Shown here: piece after piece, positions 28,826 through 38,238 of the stretch
How the letters are laid out: each line of letters begins with the position of its first letter
Numbering within the stretch: position 1 is the first letter of the stretch
From: Parathalassolituus penaei
GTDB lineage: Bacteria > Pseudomonadota > Gammaproteobacteria > Pseudomonadales > Oceanobacteraceae
Assembly: GCF_026626885.1 (NCBI RefSeq)
Contig: NZ_JAPNOA010000016.1
Coordinates: forward strand, 124,001-188,000
DNA: 64,000 bases
Direction: 5' to 3'
Notes under the pieces: model-generated
Told to the model about the DNA's origin: nothing
The model's input: the letters and a program-made list of their open reading frames with translations, nothing else
The model's database searches: none
Program-made: the position numbers and the translations under genes

Positions 28826-29872
28826 ATGACAATGAGCACTACTGGTGACCGCGTGGAATTCACTGAACGTAAGGCACTGACCAAAACGCGCAAAAAAATG
28901 CCACCGGAACTGAGCATACTGCTGGTTCTGCTGGGGATCTCCGTCTTCTTCGAAGTGTTGGGCTGGATGCTGGTTGGCCAGAGTTTCCTCGCCAACATGA
29001 GCCGTCTGCAGATCATCATTCTGCAGGTATCGGTGATTGGTATTATTGCAGTGGGTGTTACCCAGGTGATTATCACCGGTGGTATCGACCTGTCTTCCGG
29101 TTCGGTTGTGGCGATGTCGGCGATGATTGCCGCCACCTTTGCACAAAACAGCGAATGGCCAAAACTGATTCACCCTGGCCTGACTGATTTGCCATTTATT
29201 GTGCCGCTGCTGGTGGGTGTGGGGATTGGTGCACTGGCCGGTTTTATCAACGGCTGGCTGATCACCAAAACCAAGATTCCACCGTTTATTGCCACTCTGG
29301 GCATGATGGTATCGGCTCGTGGTATCGCTCGCTGGTACACCGATGGTTCGCCTGTGTCCGGTTTCACCGAAGGTTTTGCGATGCTGGGTAACGGCCTGGA
29401 TCGCTGGATGCCGGTGGTGATTTTCCTGGCGGTAGCCGCGTTCTTCCACGTCGTAATGCGTTACACCCGTTTCGGCAAGTTCACCTACGCCATTGGTGCC
29501 AACCCACAAGCAGCGCGTGTATCCGGTATCAACATTGATGCTCACCTGATCAAGGTTTACACCATTGCCGGTCTGCTGGCCGGTCTGGCAGCGATGGTCG
29601 CGATTGCCCGTATCAAAACCGCTCAGGCCGGTATGGGTATGATGTACGAACTGGATGCGATTGCCGCTGCGGTAATTGGTGGTGTGTCGCTGTCGGGTGG
29701 TCGTGGTCGTATTACCGGTACTGTGATTGGTGCTCTGATTCTGGGTGTGATGTTGTCCGGTTTTACCTTCCTGCGTATCGACGCCTATTACCAGGACATC
29801 ATCAAGGGCGGCATTATTGTGGTGGCCGTTGTGGTTGACCAGCACCGTCAGAACAAGCGCAAGAAGTCCTGA
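28826..29872 (+). CDS. Sugar ABC importer permease (RbsC type)
   Basis: A 348-residue inner-membrane permease with about eight to ten hydrophobic helices. It has the CUT2 family signature GVTQVIITGGIDLSSGSVVAMSA in two pieces (ITGGIDLSSGS), the coupling-helix region YAIGANPQAARVSGIN facing the ATPase, and a basic C-terminus. The N-terminal 25 residues are cytosolic and charged. A GAGG before ATG 28826 serves as ribosome-binding site. It completes the importer with the two genes upstream; only one permease gene is present, so it probably works as a homodimer. Confidence 0.92.
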   Translation: MTMSTTGDRVEFTERKALTKTRKKMPPELSILLVLLGISVFFEVLGWMLVGQSFLANMSRLQIIILQVSVIGIIAVGVTQVIITGGIDLSSGSVVAMSAMIAATFAQNSEWPKLIHPGLTDLPFIVPLLVGVGIGALAGFINGWLITKTKIPPFIATLGMMVSARGIARWYTDGSPVSGFTEGFAMLGNGLDRWMPVVIFLAVAAFFHVVMRYTRFGKFTYAIGANPQAARVSGINIDAHLIKVYTIAGLLAGLAAMVAIARIKTAQAGMGMMYELDAIAAAVIGGVSLSGGRGRITGTVIGALILGVMLSGFTFLRIDAYYQDIIKGGIIVVAVVVDQHRQNKRKKS

Positions 29873-29909
29873 TCCGGTTGTTGATCAGGGTTTGAATGGA
29901 TAGTCCCGC

Positions 29910-29943
29910 TTCTGCCGCAGTTGCCTTCAAGGCTGCGGCAGAA
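29910..29943 (+). terminator. Hairpin after the importer operon
   Basis: A perfect 11-bp stem (TTCTGCCGCAG 29910-29920 with its complement 29933-29943) and a 12-base loop, without a following T-run. It lies 37 bases after the permease stop and before the response-regulator gene; it may reduce read-through rather than stop it. Confidence 0.5.
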
Positions 29944-30038
29944 TGCTTAACCCCAATCGAGTTGAACGACAGTCGCTGGTTGTTTTCTGGTTCGACCGCA
30001 CCAGACCGGCGCTGATTAACCACCCTTACAGGTGATGT

Positions 30039-30770
30039 ATGTCAGGACGTTCCCGTATTCACGTTGTCGAGCACGACGATAATGTTCGTTTGCTGATGCA
30101 AGCCTGGCTGGAGCTGCAAGGCTTTGAAGTGGCCGTGTTTCCATCACTGTTCGCCATGGGCGAGCTGAACGACCAGCCGGATCTGGTGGTACTGGCCGCA
30201 CGGGGTTCCCAGGATGTGGAGCTGCTGCGTGAAGTCAGCGATGTGCCGGTGATCCTGTTGTCGGAACCCGCCGCTGACGAAGTGGATACCGCCCGTATCC
30301 AGGCACTGGACTCTGGTGCTGATGATTATCTGGCCAAGCCGTTTAACCCGCGTGAACTGCTGGCCTGTTGCAAGGCGATTCTGCGTCGCTCACGTCGGGT
30401 CGAGCCGGAAATCCGCTCACCACGTACCCCGAGCCGGTATCGCTACTTTAATGGTTTCCAGCTGGATACCGTGGCCCGCCTGCTGGTGAATCCGGCTGGT
30501 ACGGCGATTTCCCTGTCCGGTTCCGACTACCAGCTGTTGATGATGTTGCTCGACAGCAGTGGTGAGGTTCTGACCCGAGACACCATTGCGGAAATTACCC
30601 GCGGACGTGACAACCTGCCGATGGATCGTTTTATCGATGTCCAGATGAGCAGACTGCGTAGCCGATTGGGCGAAAATGCCCGCTCACCGGCGTTGATCAA
30701 AACCGTTCGTGGCAAAGGTTATGTGCTGACCGCTGCGGTTGAATGCAGCAATTTTGCCCGCTCGGCGTAA
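30039..30770 (+). CDS. OmpR-like regulator with pseudo-receiver (phosphoacceptor Asp missing)
   Basis: A 243-residue two-domain protein: an N-terminal receiver (about 5-118) and a C-terminal winged helix (about 140-235, FDVQ-like recognition region MDRFIDVQMSRLR and KTVRGKGYVL). In the receiver the phosphoacceptor position is Ala53 (PDLVVLAARG), and the acidic pair is Glu11-His12 instead of Asp-Asp; Ser75 and Lys100 (DDYLAKPFNPREL) remain. It therefore cannot be phosphorylated in the usual way. No histidine kinase is nearby. It follows the inositol importer by 166 bases and faces the repeat region; whether it regulates these genes is unknown. Confidence 0.9.
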   Translation: MSGRSRIHVVEHDDNVRLLMQAWLELQGFEVAVFPSLFAMGELNDQPDLVVLAARGSQDVELLREVSDVPVILLSEPAADEVDTARIQALDSGADDYLAKPFNPRELLACCKAILRRSRRVEPEIRSPRTPSRYRYFNGFQLDTVARLLVNPAGTAISLSGSDYQLLMMLLDSSGEVLTRDTIAEITRGRDNLPMDRFIDVQMSRLRSRLGENARSPALIKTVRGKGYVLTAAVECSNFARSA

Positions 30771-30819
30771 GCCAGCGGGTTCTTTTACCGATTTATCTTC
30801 TTGCTTTTCTGCTTTGCTC

Positions 30820-30844
30820 AGGCCGCTATGCGGCCTTTTTTATT
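30820..30844 (+). terminator. Rho-independent terminator after the response regulator
   Basis: Stem AGGCCGC (30820-30826), loop TAT, stem GCGGCCT (30830-30836), then a T-rich run TTTTTTATT. A smaller stem (30757-30762 with 30774-30779) overlaps the regulator's stop codon. Confidence 0.85.
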
Positions 30845-30876
30845 GGTGGCTTGCCCATATGGACAATGAACGGTTG

Positions 30877-31921
30877 CTAGCTGCGCTGGGTGAAATCGGT
30901 GTTGATTGATACTGTTCGTCTGACGCTTGCGGCTACTCGGCTTGTTAATTGGCCAGGCTGTTTGCCCTCTTGGGGGACCTTGTCCCCCGGCCGGGCGGGC
31001 CTCCCCCTGCTTTTGCCCACTGGGCTCGTTTATCCGGTATTCCCCGACAACAGCGTTTCGACCCCGGCCCGATGGCACATCCCTGTGCCAACGGGCCTTG
31101 CGGGGCATCCATGCCCCGGCTGGGTCGGCCGTTGCGGGGCATCCCGGCTCGCCCAGATGGGCATTGGGTAGCCAGCTGCGCTGGGTGAAATCGGTGTTGG
31201 TCTGGCTGTTGCTAGTGGTTTGGGTCTGGATGCTGTTCGTCCGACTTCTGGCGGCTACTCTGCTTGTTAATTTGCCTGGCTGTTTGCCCTCTTGGGGGAC
31301 CTTGTCCCCCGGCCGGGCGGGCCTCCCCCTGCTTTTGCCCACTGGGCTCGTTTATCCGGTATTCCCCGACAACAGCGTTTCGACCCCGGCCCGATGGCAC
31401 ATCCCTGTGCCAAAGGGCCTGGCGGCGCATCCATGCCTCGGCCGGGTCGGCCGTTGCGGTGAATCCCGGCTCGCCCAGATGGGCATTGGGTGGCCAGCTG
31501 CGCTGGGGGAGTTAGGTGTTAATAGTTGCTCTGTTGTAGGGTGGGCATTTATGCCCACAAGAATTGGCCTCGACGTCCGGCGCTTTGCGGCTACTCGGCT
31601 TGTTAATTGGCCAGGCTGTTTGCCCTCTTGGGGGACCTTGTCCCCCGGCCGGGCGGGCCTCCCCCTGCTTTTTCCCGACTGGGCTTGTTTTTCCGGTATT
31701 CACCGACAACGGCGTTTCGACCCCGGCCAGATGGCACATCCCTGTGCTCTGTCTATCGGTGAAAATAGGGCCTGGCGGCGCATCCATGCCTCGGCCGGGT
31801 CGGCCGTTGCGGTGAATCCCGGCTCGCCCAGATGGGCATTGGGTGGCCAGCTGCGCTGGGGGAGTTCGGTGTTAATAGTTGCTCTGTTGTAGGGTGGGCA
31901 TTTATGCCCACAAGAATTGGC
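30877..31921. repeat. Tandem array of three about 320-340-bp GC-rich units, non-coding
   Basis: Three near-identical units plus a partial fourth. The same hairpin GGGGGACCTTGTCCCCC recurs at 30972, 31294 and 31630 (periods 322 and 336). Each unit begins around CAGCTGCGCTGGG and contains several perfect small palindromes: TGGCACA/TGTGCCA at 31073-31090, GGGGCAT/ATGCCCC at 31102-31117, and GTGGGCAT/ATGCCCAC near 31543 and 31896. Open frames across it exist in several frames but shift phase between units and lack ribosome-binding sites, so I treat the array as non-coding. It fills most of the 1.26 kb between the regulator and hexR. Confidence 0.85.
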
Positions 31922-31980
31922 AACGACGCCCGACGTCCGTCAGGTGGCGTTTGAGCAGCGGTGTACGATGGGGAAGTGCG

Positions 31981-32011
31981 AAAAGAAAAATGGCCATTAA
32001 TCAATGGCCAT
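31981..32011 (-). terminator. Rho-independent terminator after hexR
   Basis: On the minus strand the perfect stem ATGGCCATT / AATGGCCAT (31990-31998 with 32003-32011, 4-base loop) runs into TTTTCTTTT. It lies 20 bases after the hexR stop. Confidence 0.9.
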
Positions 32012-32030
32012 ATATAAGAAGCAAGACGAC

Positions 32031-32885
32031 TCAGGCGTTGCCGTTGTCGGGTATTCGAGTGTCTTTCAGGCTGTCCTTGATCTTCTTCAGATGCGCCTGG
32101 AAATCCACACCACGGCGCAGGGTAACGCCGGTGGCGAGTACGTCGACCAGTATCAGTTGCACAATACGGGAGGTCATTGGCATGTACTTTTCGGTGTCTT
32201 CCGGTGTCGGGAACGACAGGTACACCGAGCTGGCTTCGGCCAGAGGTGAGCCTTCGGCGGTTATTCCAATCACGGTGGCGCCGTTGGCGCGGGCTATTCG
32301 GGCGATTTCGACCATTTCGCGCGTGCGACCGGTGTATGACACCGCCACAATCACATCGCCGGTATGGGCCGCAGCGGCGACCATTCGCATCATCAGCACA
32401 TCGTCGTAGGCGGTAACCGGCAGGTTAAAACGGAAAAACTTGTGCTGGGCATCCATGGCCACCGGGCCGGACGCGCCCAGACCAAAAAAGGAAATCTGTT
32501 TGGCCTGGATCAGAAAATCAACAGCCCGTTCAATCGCGGTGGTGTTGATCTGCTTGCGGGCGTTTTCCATCGCTGCAATTGTCGAGGTAAAAATCTTGTC
32601 GGTGTACTCCTCGGTGGAGTCGTCCTGTTCGACATTGCGGCTGACGTACGGTGTGCCGGTCGCCAGACTCTGGGCCAGCTGGATCTTGAAGTCCGGGAAG
32701 CCGGATGTCTCAAAATTGCGGCAGAAGCGGTTCACCGTTGGTTCACTCACTGACGATGCGGTCGCCAGTGACGAAATGCTCATACGGGTGGCGGCTTTGG
32801 GATCGGCGAGGATTACATCGGCTACTTTGCGTTCGGATTTGTTCAGGCCTTCCAGGCGCTCGCTGATTTGATCAAGCAGGCTCAT
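32031..32885 (-). CDS. hexR: HexR-type transcriptional regulator (RpiR family)
   Basis: A 284-residue regulator: an N-terminal RpiR helix-turn-helix domain (about 1-75, with [22 protein letters not shown]) and a C-terminal SIS domain (about 125-260, [34 protein letters not shown]). The whole sequence tracks Pseudomonas HexR closely, which represses zwf/edd/gap genes and releases DNA on binding KDPG. It is a single-gene unit with its own terminator. None of the known HexR targets lies in this window; its position inside the inositol region may be coincidence. Confidence 0.9.
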   Translation of the reverse strand: MSLLDQISERLEGLNKSERKVADVILADPKAATRMSISSLATASSVSEPTVNRFCRNFETSGFPDFKIQLAQSLATGTPYVSRNVEQDDSTEEYTDKIFTSTIAAMENARKQINTTAIERAVDFLIQAKQISFFGLGASGPVAMDAQHKFFRFNLPVTAYDDVLMMRMVAAAAHTGDVIVAVSYTGRTREMVEIARIARANGATVIGITAEGSPLAEASSVYLSFPTPEDTEKYMPMTSRIVQLILVDVLATGVTLRRGVDFQAHLKKIKDSLKDTRIPDNGNA

Positions 32886-33134
32886 CAGACCTCCCGGTCG
32901 GCTGGTGAATCGGCATTCAGAATGGGTTGTTGAAGTCGTTATTTTACTACGTCTTCAAAGAGGCGGCACTATATCGACACCCAGCCTGTGAATCCAGCCC
33001 GAAATCACCGCAATAGGTGTCTTGTTATGACACAAGTGGCGTCAGGTTGAAGGGGGATCGTATTCGGGTAGAACAAAAAGCGTACAGTAGGTAAGTGTTC
33101 TGGTTAATAACTTACCGGTTGATGTCGCTTTCTG

Positions 33135-34166
33135 TCAGACGTTTTCGGATATATGCAAATCCACCGGTAAATACACGGGCGCAAAGCGTACATCGGGACG
33201 GGTAGACAGGGCCTGATCCAGCATCTGGTGTAATTCGTTGGCAAGTTTTTCCAGAGGAGTGGCGATGATGACATCCAGCAGACCTTCGGCCAGAGCGGTG
33301 CGGTTGTTGGTGGTCAGCTCGTTACAGACCACTACCAGGCGACGATTGCCGCGTTCACGGCGCACGGCCCGAATCACACCATCCACACCACCTCCTGCGT
33401 TATAAATAGCCACCAGATCCGGGTGATCATCAAGCAGCTGGGCGGTGGCTTCGGCCGCCAGGCGTTCGTCATCCAGGTTCAGCAACGATGGCAGCAGTAC
33501 AAAGTCGGGGGCCTTTTCACGCAGGTAGCGGATAAAGCTGATTTCGGAAATTTCCTGATTCCGGTAACGATGGCTGCCCAGCAGGATGCCGACTTTGCCC
33601 GGGCGCGGGCTCAGGCGGGCAATACTCCAGGCGGCACAACGGCCGGCGCTGTGGCTGTCTAGGCCGATATGGCCGTTACAGCCATTGGCCGACAGTGGCG
33701 ACAGCAGAGTCAGGACAATTTTGCCGTCGGCATTAAGCTGATCCACTGCCAGATTCACCATGTGGTGATCCAGCGCCACCAGAATCACCACGTCGGCATC
33801 CAGGGTTTTGTTCTGCAGTTCGGCAACGATGAAGTCAGGGCTGACTTCGTCCATAAAATGAATGCGGGTATCGAGTGCAAAGCGCCCGAAGTTACGTGAA
33901 ACCTTGTCGACGGTGTCGCCCAGCGCCCGATAAAAAGCATCACAGCTGCGTTGTAACAACACCACCACCTGCTTGCGTGGACGGGTTTCGCGCAGTCGGC
34001 GTTTTAACAGGCCAGCGGCGTGATAGCCGATTTCTTCGGCGGCCAGCAGTACCCGTTGGGCGGTGGCTTCACGAACGCGGGTGCGGGTATTCAGAACCCG
34101 ATCGACAGTCGCAATACTGACCCCGGCTGCTTCAGCGAGATCCTTGATGGTTGGGCGGCTCGACAT
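33135..34166 (-). CDS. LacI-family transcriptional regulator
   Basis: A 343-residue repressor-type protein. Residues 1-60 form the LacI helix-turn-helix and hinge (TIKDLAEAAGVSIATVDRVLN), and the rest is a periplasmic-binding-protein-like sensor domain (VGILLGSHRYRNQEISE, AIYNAGGGVDGVIRAV, VVCNELTTNNRTAL). The sensor resembles those for sugars or cyclitols. It is downstream of the small membrane-protein gene and shares its operator-bearing promoter, so it is probably part of the inositol regulon and may sense an inositol isomer. A 7-bp inverted repeat (33090-33096 with 33110-33116) follows the stop without a T-run. Confidence 0.88.
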   Translation of the reverse strand: MSSRPTIKDLAEAAGVSIATVDRVLNTRTRVREATAQRVLLAAEEIGYHAAGLLKRRLRETRPRKQVVVLLQRSCDAFYRALGDTVDKVSRNFGRFALDTRIHFMDEVSPDFIVAELQNKTLDADVVILVALDHHMVNLAVDQLNADGKIVLTLLSPLSANGCNGHIGLDSHSAGRCAAWSIARLSPRPGKVGILLGSHRYRNQEISEISFIRYLREKAPDFVLLPSLLNLDDERLAAEATAQLLDDHPDLVAIYNAGGGVDGVIRAVRRERGNRRLVVVCNELTTNNRTALAEGLLDVIIATPLEKLANELHQMLDQALSTRPDVRFAPVYLPVDLHISENV

Positions 34167-34200
34167 GGTGAACTGGACTATTCCGGAAAACGGGTGGCTC

Positions 34201-34398
34201 TCAAGGGTGGGAGTCTTGCTCGGGTTCTTCGTAGTGATAGAAGAAGTTCCACAGGCACCAGCCGAACAGGCCGAGCGATATCATGCCCCAGAAGGACTGG
34301 CCGCTTGACCATTCCAGTGAGCTCCAGATCAGGCAAAACACGGAAACCAGAATGCGGCGCCATAACGGGCGAAAGAATTGGGCATCGAGTTCAGTCAT
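34201..34398 (-). CDS. Small two-helix membrane protein (DUF3329-like)
   Basis: A 65-residue protein. It starts MTELDAQFFRPLWRR, followed by two hydrophobic segments (about 16-30 and 36-54) and an acidic, His-containing tail (YHYEEPEQDSHP). It resembles small DUF3329-type proteins; this match is from memory and uncertain. ATG 34398 is preferred to 34437, which lies inside the promoter region. It is the first gene after the promoter at 34438-34466 and ends 34 bases before the LacI-type gene, so the two are co-transcribed and likely inositol-controlled. Function unknown. Confidence 0.7.
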   Translation of the reverse strand: MTELDAQFFRPLWRRILVSVFCLIWSSLEWSSGQSFWGMISLGLFGWCLWNFFYHYEEPEQDSHP

Positions 34399-34437
34399 GA
34401 CGGGCCTCTGTTGTGTTTGTTGTTGGCCGGATGTCAC

Positions 34438-34466
34438 ACCTTAGAATGTTTGTTCTGTTTCGGCAA
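34438..34466 (-). promoter_or_regulatory. Promoter with embedded operator for the membrane-protein/LacI unit
   Basis: On the minus strand there is TTGCCG (34461-34466), a 17-base spacer, and TAAGGT (34438-34443). The palindrome AGAATGTTTGTTCT (34443-34456) sits in the spacer at the same place as in the iolC and iolH promoters. The first four spacer bases (AAAC) are shared with the iolH promoter. Confidence 0.7.
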
Positions 34467-34521
34467 GGCTTGCGCGCGACAAAACGCAAAACTTGACAGC
34501 CATGCGGTTTTTGCATCAAAT

Positions 34522-34569
34522 GGAAAAAATATTCCAAAGTTATGAATTTTGAAATGGACTGTCTGTTCT
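34522..34569 (+). promoter_or_regulatory. Operator pair upstream of iolR-iolB
   Basis: GGAAAAAATATTCC (34522-34535) is a perfect RGAA-N6-TTCY palindrome, extended by T/A to 16 bp. A second copy with one mismatch, GGACTGTCTGTTCT, lies at 34556-34569. A TTGCAT at 34511 could be a -35, but I find no convincing -10. The sites lie about 150-190 bases before the regulator start and suggest autoregulation. Confidence 0.55.
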
Positions 34570-34715
34570 GACGTAGCGGTTGATGGCAGGTCTGGCATTA
34601 CCCGGGTTATTCCGGGTCTGGATTCCGACACCGGGCGTCGGTGTGGTGCAGGTTGAATTCCAATTTCTGACGAAAGGAGTTTAACTAGCCATCCCGAACG
34701 TTATGAGAGGAAGCC

Positions 34716-35555
34716 ATGGAGCAAGTACCTGCGACGCTGGCGGAGCTGAAAACCACCATTACTGAACAGCATGGTCGCCTGAGCAAGCGCCTGAAACAGG
34801 TTGCCGAGTACCTGCTGGACAACCCGAACGATATCGCGTTTGGCACCGTTGCGGTGATTTCCCGTAACGCCGGAGTGCACCCATCCACTCTGGTGCGCTT
34901 TGCCAACGCCTTTGGTTACAGCGGTTTCAGCGAAGTGCAGCGTCTGTTCCAGCAACAGCTGATCGAGGAGGCGCCGAGTTATCAGGAACGTATCCGTATT
35001 GCCCGTGATGAAATCTCGGAAGACGGTGACGATAACCCGGTACGCCTGCTGAATCATTTTGTGCGGGCCAATATTTCGGCGCTGGAGCATCTGGGTGACA
35101 CCATTGCGGAAGCCGATATGAGCCGCGCTATCGATATTCTCGAACGTGCACGTTCTACCCATATTGTGGGGGTTCGACGGGCGTTTGTAGTGGCCAGTTA
35201 TTTTGCCTATGCATTGCGTCATATCGACTGCAAGGCGTTTCTGGTGGATGGCGTTGGTGGCATGTATCGCGAACAGGCGGCGTCGATTACCGCGGATGAT
35301 GTACTGGTGGCCATCAGTTTCCATCCGTATGCCAGCGAAACCCTGGAAGTGGCGCGTGCCGCTGTTGAGCGCAACGTACCGCTGATTGTGATTACCGACA
35401 GTCAGGTCAGCCCGCTGGCGTCCTCGGCATCGGTCTGTTTTGTGGTGAAGGAAGCCAGTGTCCATGCCTTCCGTTCGTTGTCATCGTCCCTGTGTCTGGC
35501 GCAATCGCTGGCCATCGGTCTGGCACATCGCAAGGACAATATTCCATCTGAATGA
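34716..35555 (+). CDS. iolR: RpiR/MurR-family regulator, probable inositol repressor IolR
   Basis: A 279-residue regulator with an RpiR helix-turn-helix domain (about 10-85, GVHPSTLVRFANAFGYSGFSEVQ) and a SIS sugar-phosphate-binding domain (about 135-260, HIVGVRRAFVVASYFAY, VAISFHPYASETLEVA). It is only distantly similar to the HexR protein nearby. It is followed by iolB, 62 bases later. RpiR-type IolR proteins of alphaproteobacteria are known, as I recall, to bind a GGAA-N6-TTCC palindrome, which is what the promoters of this locus carry. Assignment as IolR is therefore well supported by context but unproven. Confidence 0.82.
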   Translation: MEQVPATLAELKTTITEQHGRLSKRLKQVAEYLLDNPNDIAFGTVAVISRNAGVHPSTLVRFANAFGYSGFSEVQRLFQQQLIEEAPSYQERIRIARDEISEDGDDNPVRLLNHFVRANISALEHLGDTIAEADMSRAIDILERARSTHIVGVRRAFVVASYFAYALRHIDCKAFLVDGVGGMYREQAASITADDVLVAISFHPYASETLEVARAAVERNVPLIVITDSQVSPLASSASVCFVVKEASVHAFRSLSSSLCLAQSLAIGLAHRKDNIPSE

Positions 35556-35617
35556 CACCGGGTCGGCTCCGGTGTCGTGATCGATATCTGAAGCTGACAA
35601 TAACAAGAGGTGTCTTC

Positions 35618-36448
35618 ATGTCGCGTTTGCTCTCCCGTGCCAGTCAACCGGATGCGGCTGGCCGTATCCAGAACATCACTCCGGATTCTGCCGGCTGGCA
35701 ATATGTGGGCTTTGAAGCCTTTCTGCTGGAACCAGGACAGACCCTGAGCGCCGAAACCGGTGAACAGGAAGTCTGTCTGGTACTGCTGGCTGGCAAGGCA
35801 GACCTCGCCAGTTCCGATCAGCAGTGGTCCAGCGTGGGAGAGCGTATGAGCGTGTTTGACGAACAGTCACCGTACGCCCTGTACCTGCCTGCCGGTGAGC
35901 GTTACACCGTTACCGCAACCACCAAGCTGGAGCTGGCCGTCTGCAAGGCGCCGGGCAAGGGTGGTTTCCCGGTACGTCTGATTGAACCGTCCATGTGTCA
36001 GGCTGAAACCCGTGGTATTGGCACCAACCAGCGTCATGTCTGCAACATCCTGTTTGGCAACTTGCCAGCCGATAGCCTGCTGGTGTGTGAAGTGCGGACG
36101 CCGTCTGGTAACTGGTCCAGCTACCCACCGCACAAACACGATACCGATAACGCACCGCACGAAACTCATCTGGAAGAAACCTACTATCACCGTATTAATC
36201 CGGAGCAGGGGTTTGTATTCCAGCGCGTTTACACCGACGACCGCAGCATTGATGAAACCATGAGTGTGGAAAACCGCGGTGTGGTGATGGTGCCAGGCGG
36301 TTACCATCCGGTTGGTGCGCCGCACGGTTACGATTCCTACTATCTGAACGTGATGGCAGGCCCTTCCCGTAACTGGATCTTCCATAACGATCCTGATCAC
36401 GCCTGGATCATTGCTGCCGATAAGGAAAAAGCTGCCCGTCAGGGCTGA
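35618..36448 (+). CDS. iolB: 5-Deoxy-glucuronate isomerase
   Basis: A 276-residue double-cupin enzyme of the KduI/IolB family that converts 5-deoxyglucuronate to 5-dehydro-2-deoxygluconate, between IolD and IolC in the pathway. The metal-binding cupin motif is [10 protein letters not shown]...HLEETYYHR (about residues 170-195), with a further histidine in [16 protein letters not shown] 35618 has AAGAGG 7 bases upstream; the frame from 35552 overlaps the regulator gene and is rejected. It is separated from the other iol genes by 13 kb but linked to them by the operator sites in front of iolR. Confidence 0.95.
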   Translation: MSRLLSRASQPDAAGRIQNITPDSAGWQYVGFEAFLLEPGQTLSAETGEQEVCLVLLAGKADLASSDQQWSSVGERMSVFDEQSPYALYLPAGERYTVTATTKLELAVCKAPGKGGFPVRLIEPSMCQAETRGIGTNQRHVCNILFGNLPADSLLVCEVRTPSGNWSSYPPHKHDTDNAPHETHLEETYYHRINPEQGFVFQRVYTDDRSIDETMSVENRGVVMVPGGYHPVGAPHGYDSYYLNVMAGPSRNWIFHNDPDHAWIIAADKEKAARQG

Positions 36449-36521
36449 CCGTCCTTGCTGACCTGCGTCGGATTCCGGCTTGCTTCCGGGATTCGACTGC
36501 TGTCGGATTCTGCTTTTCTGG

Positions 36522-36527
36522 TATACT
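36522..36527 (+). promoter_or_regulatory. Candidate -10 box upstream of prfC
   Basis: TATACT at 36522-36527, inside GGTATACTCCCGCGCC, is a strong sigma70 -10 element 68 bases before prfC. No good -35 is visible at 16-18 bases spacing. Confidence 0.4.
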
Positions 36528-36594
36528 CCCGCGCCTTTTAAGGCCGCCGGTTTTCGAGTGCGGCGCCTTCAACCAGTTACTGAAGATACTGTCC

Positions 36595-38178
36595 ATGCCT
36601 TCGTTCCTTGAAGAAGTCCGTCGTCGTCGCACGTTCGGCATTATTTCGCACCCGGATGCCGGTAAAACCACCATTACCGAAAAACTGCTGCTGCTGGGCA
36701 ACGCGATCCAGCTGGCCGGTACTGTAAAAGGTCGCAAGACGGGTCGTATGGCCACTTCCGACTGGATGCAGATGGAACAGGAACGTGGTATTTCCATTAC
36801 CACCTCGGTAATGCAGTTTCCGTACAAAGAACGCATGGTGAACCTGCTGGATACACCGGGTCACGAAGACTTCTCGGAAGATACCTACCGAACCCTCACC
36901 GCCGTTGACTCGGTGCTGATGGTGATCGACGGCGCCAAGGGTGTAGAAGACCGTACCATCAAGCTGATGGAAGTCTGCCGCCTGCGTGATACCCCGATTT
37001 TCACCTTCATTAACAAGATGGACCGCGAAGTGCGTGATCACATCGAGGTGCTGGATGAAATCGAGACCGTACTCAAGATCAAGTGTGCGCCGGTGACCTG
37101 GCCAATTGGTATGGGTAAGGCCTTCAAGGGTGTTTACAACCTGCTCACCGATACCGTCCATGTGTTTACGCCGGGGCAGGGCAGTGTGGTGCCGGACGAC
37201 ATCCGCATTGAAGGTCTGCACTCGGACGAAGCCATCGCCCTGCTGGGTGAAGACATGATCGCCGAGCTGGATGACGAAATCGAACTGGTGCGTGGTGCCA
37301 GTCATGAATTTGATCTCGACGAATACCTGCGTGGTGAATTGACCCCGGTATTCTTCGGGACTGCACTGGCCAACTTTGGTGTGCGTGAGCTGCTCGACTA
37401 CTTCGTTGAGTGGGCACCGGCACCGCTGGCTCGTGAAACCGACGCACGCGCCGTTGATCCGGAAGAAGATGTTTTCTCCGGATTTGTGTTCAAGATTCAG
37501 GCTAACATGGATCCGAAACATCGCGACCGTATCGCATTCATGCGTGTGTGTTCCGGTACTTACACCAAGGGTATGAAGATGCTTCATTCCCGTCTTGGCA
37601 AGGAAGTGAAAATTGCCGATGCCGTGACCTTCATGGCAGGTGATCGCAGTCAGGTGGAAGAAGCCATTTCCGGCGATATCATCGGCCTGCACAACCACGG
37701 TACCATCCAGATTGGTGATACCTTTTCTGCGGGTGAAAACTTCCGTTTCACCGGCATTCCGCACTTTGCACCTGAGTTGTTCAAACGTGTACGTCTGAAA
37801 GACCCGTTGAAAATGAAAGCCCTGCAGAAAGGTCTGCAGCAGTTGTCAGAAGAAGGGGCCACCCAGCTGTTCATGCCGCTGAATAACAACGACCTGATTC
37901 TGGGTGCCGTGGGTGTGCTGCAGTTTGATGTGGTACAGCAACGTTTGCGTGACGAATACAAGGTAGAGTGTATCTATGAGCCGGTCAGTGTTACGACCGC
38001 GCGCTGGGTATACTGCAAGGACAGCCGCATGCTTGAAGATTTCAAGCGTAAGGCTGCGGAAAACCTGGCAATGGACGGTGGTGGTTATCTGACCTACATC
38101 GCCCCGACCCGGGTTAATCTGAGTCTGACTCAGGAACGTTGGCCGGACGTACAGTTCCGGGCAACTCGCGAGCATTAA
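36595..38178 (+). CDS. prfC: Peptide chain release factor 3
   Basis: A 527-residue translational GTPase that removes RF1/RF2 from the ribosome after peptide release. The GTPase motifs are all present: G1 SHPDAGKTT, switch [14 protein letters not shown]3 DTPGHEDF and G4 NKMDRE, followed by domain II ([24 protein letters not shown]) and the C-terminal domain. Length and order are normal. It is monocistronic between iolB and rplM; a possible -10 box lies at 36522. Confidence 0.97.
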   Translation: MPSFLEEVRRRRTFGIISHPDAGKTTITEKLLLLGNAIQLAGTVKGRKTGRMATSDWMQMEQERGISITTSVMQFPYKERMVNLLDTPGHEDFSEDTYRTLTAVDSVLMVIDGAKGVEDRTIKLMEVCRLRDTPIFTFINKMDREVRDHIEVLDEIETVLKIKCAPVTWPIGMGKAFKGVYNLLTDTVHVFTPGQGSVVPDDIRIEGLHSDEAIALLGEDMIAELDDEIELVRGASHEFDLDEYLRGELTPVFFGTALANFGVRELLDYFVEWAPAPLARETDARAVDPEEDVFSGFVFKIQANMDPKHRDRIAFMRVCSGTYTKGMKMLHSRLGKEVKIADAVTFMAGDRSQVEEAISGDIIGLHNHGTIQIGDTFSAGENFRFTGIPHFAPELFKRVRLKDPLKMKALQKGLQQLSEEGATQLFMPLNNNDLILGAVGVLQFDVVQQRLRDEYKVECIYEPVSVTTARWVYCKDSRMLEDFKRKAAENLAMDGGGYLTYIAPTRVNLSLTQERWPDVQFRATREH

Positions 38179-38238
38179 GGCATAACGAGCCGATGCTCGG
38201 AAGCAACCCTGAACTGGTAGTTTTCTGCACAATTCAGG

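Noticed and set aside
30927-31892. 321-residue open frame across the tandem array, with shorter ones in other frames
   Set aside because: It arises from GC-rich repeats. The unit of 322 bp is not a multiple of three, so the repeats are read in different frames; there is no ribosome-binding site, and equally long frames exist in parallel.
32900-33000. Possible HexR autoregulatory palindrome upstream of hexR
   Set aside because: GTAGTAAAATAACGAC on the minus strand is only a weak, asymmetric match to the known HexR boxes; not enough to call.
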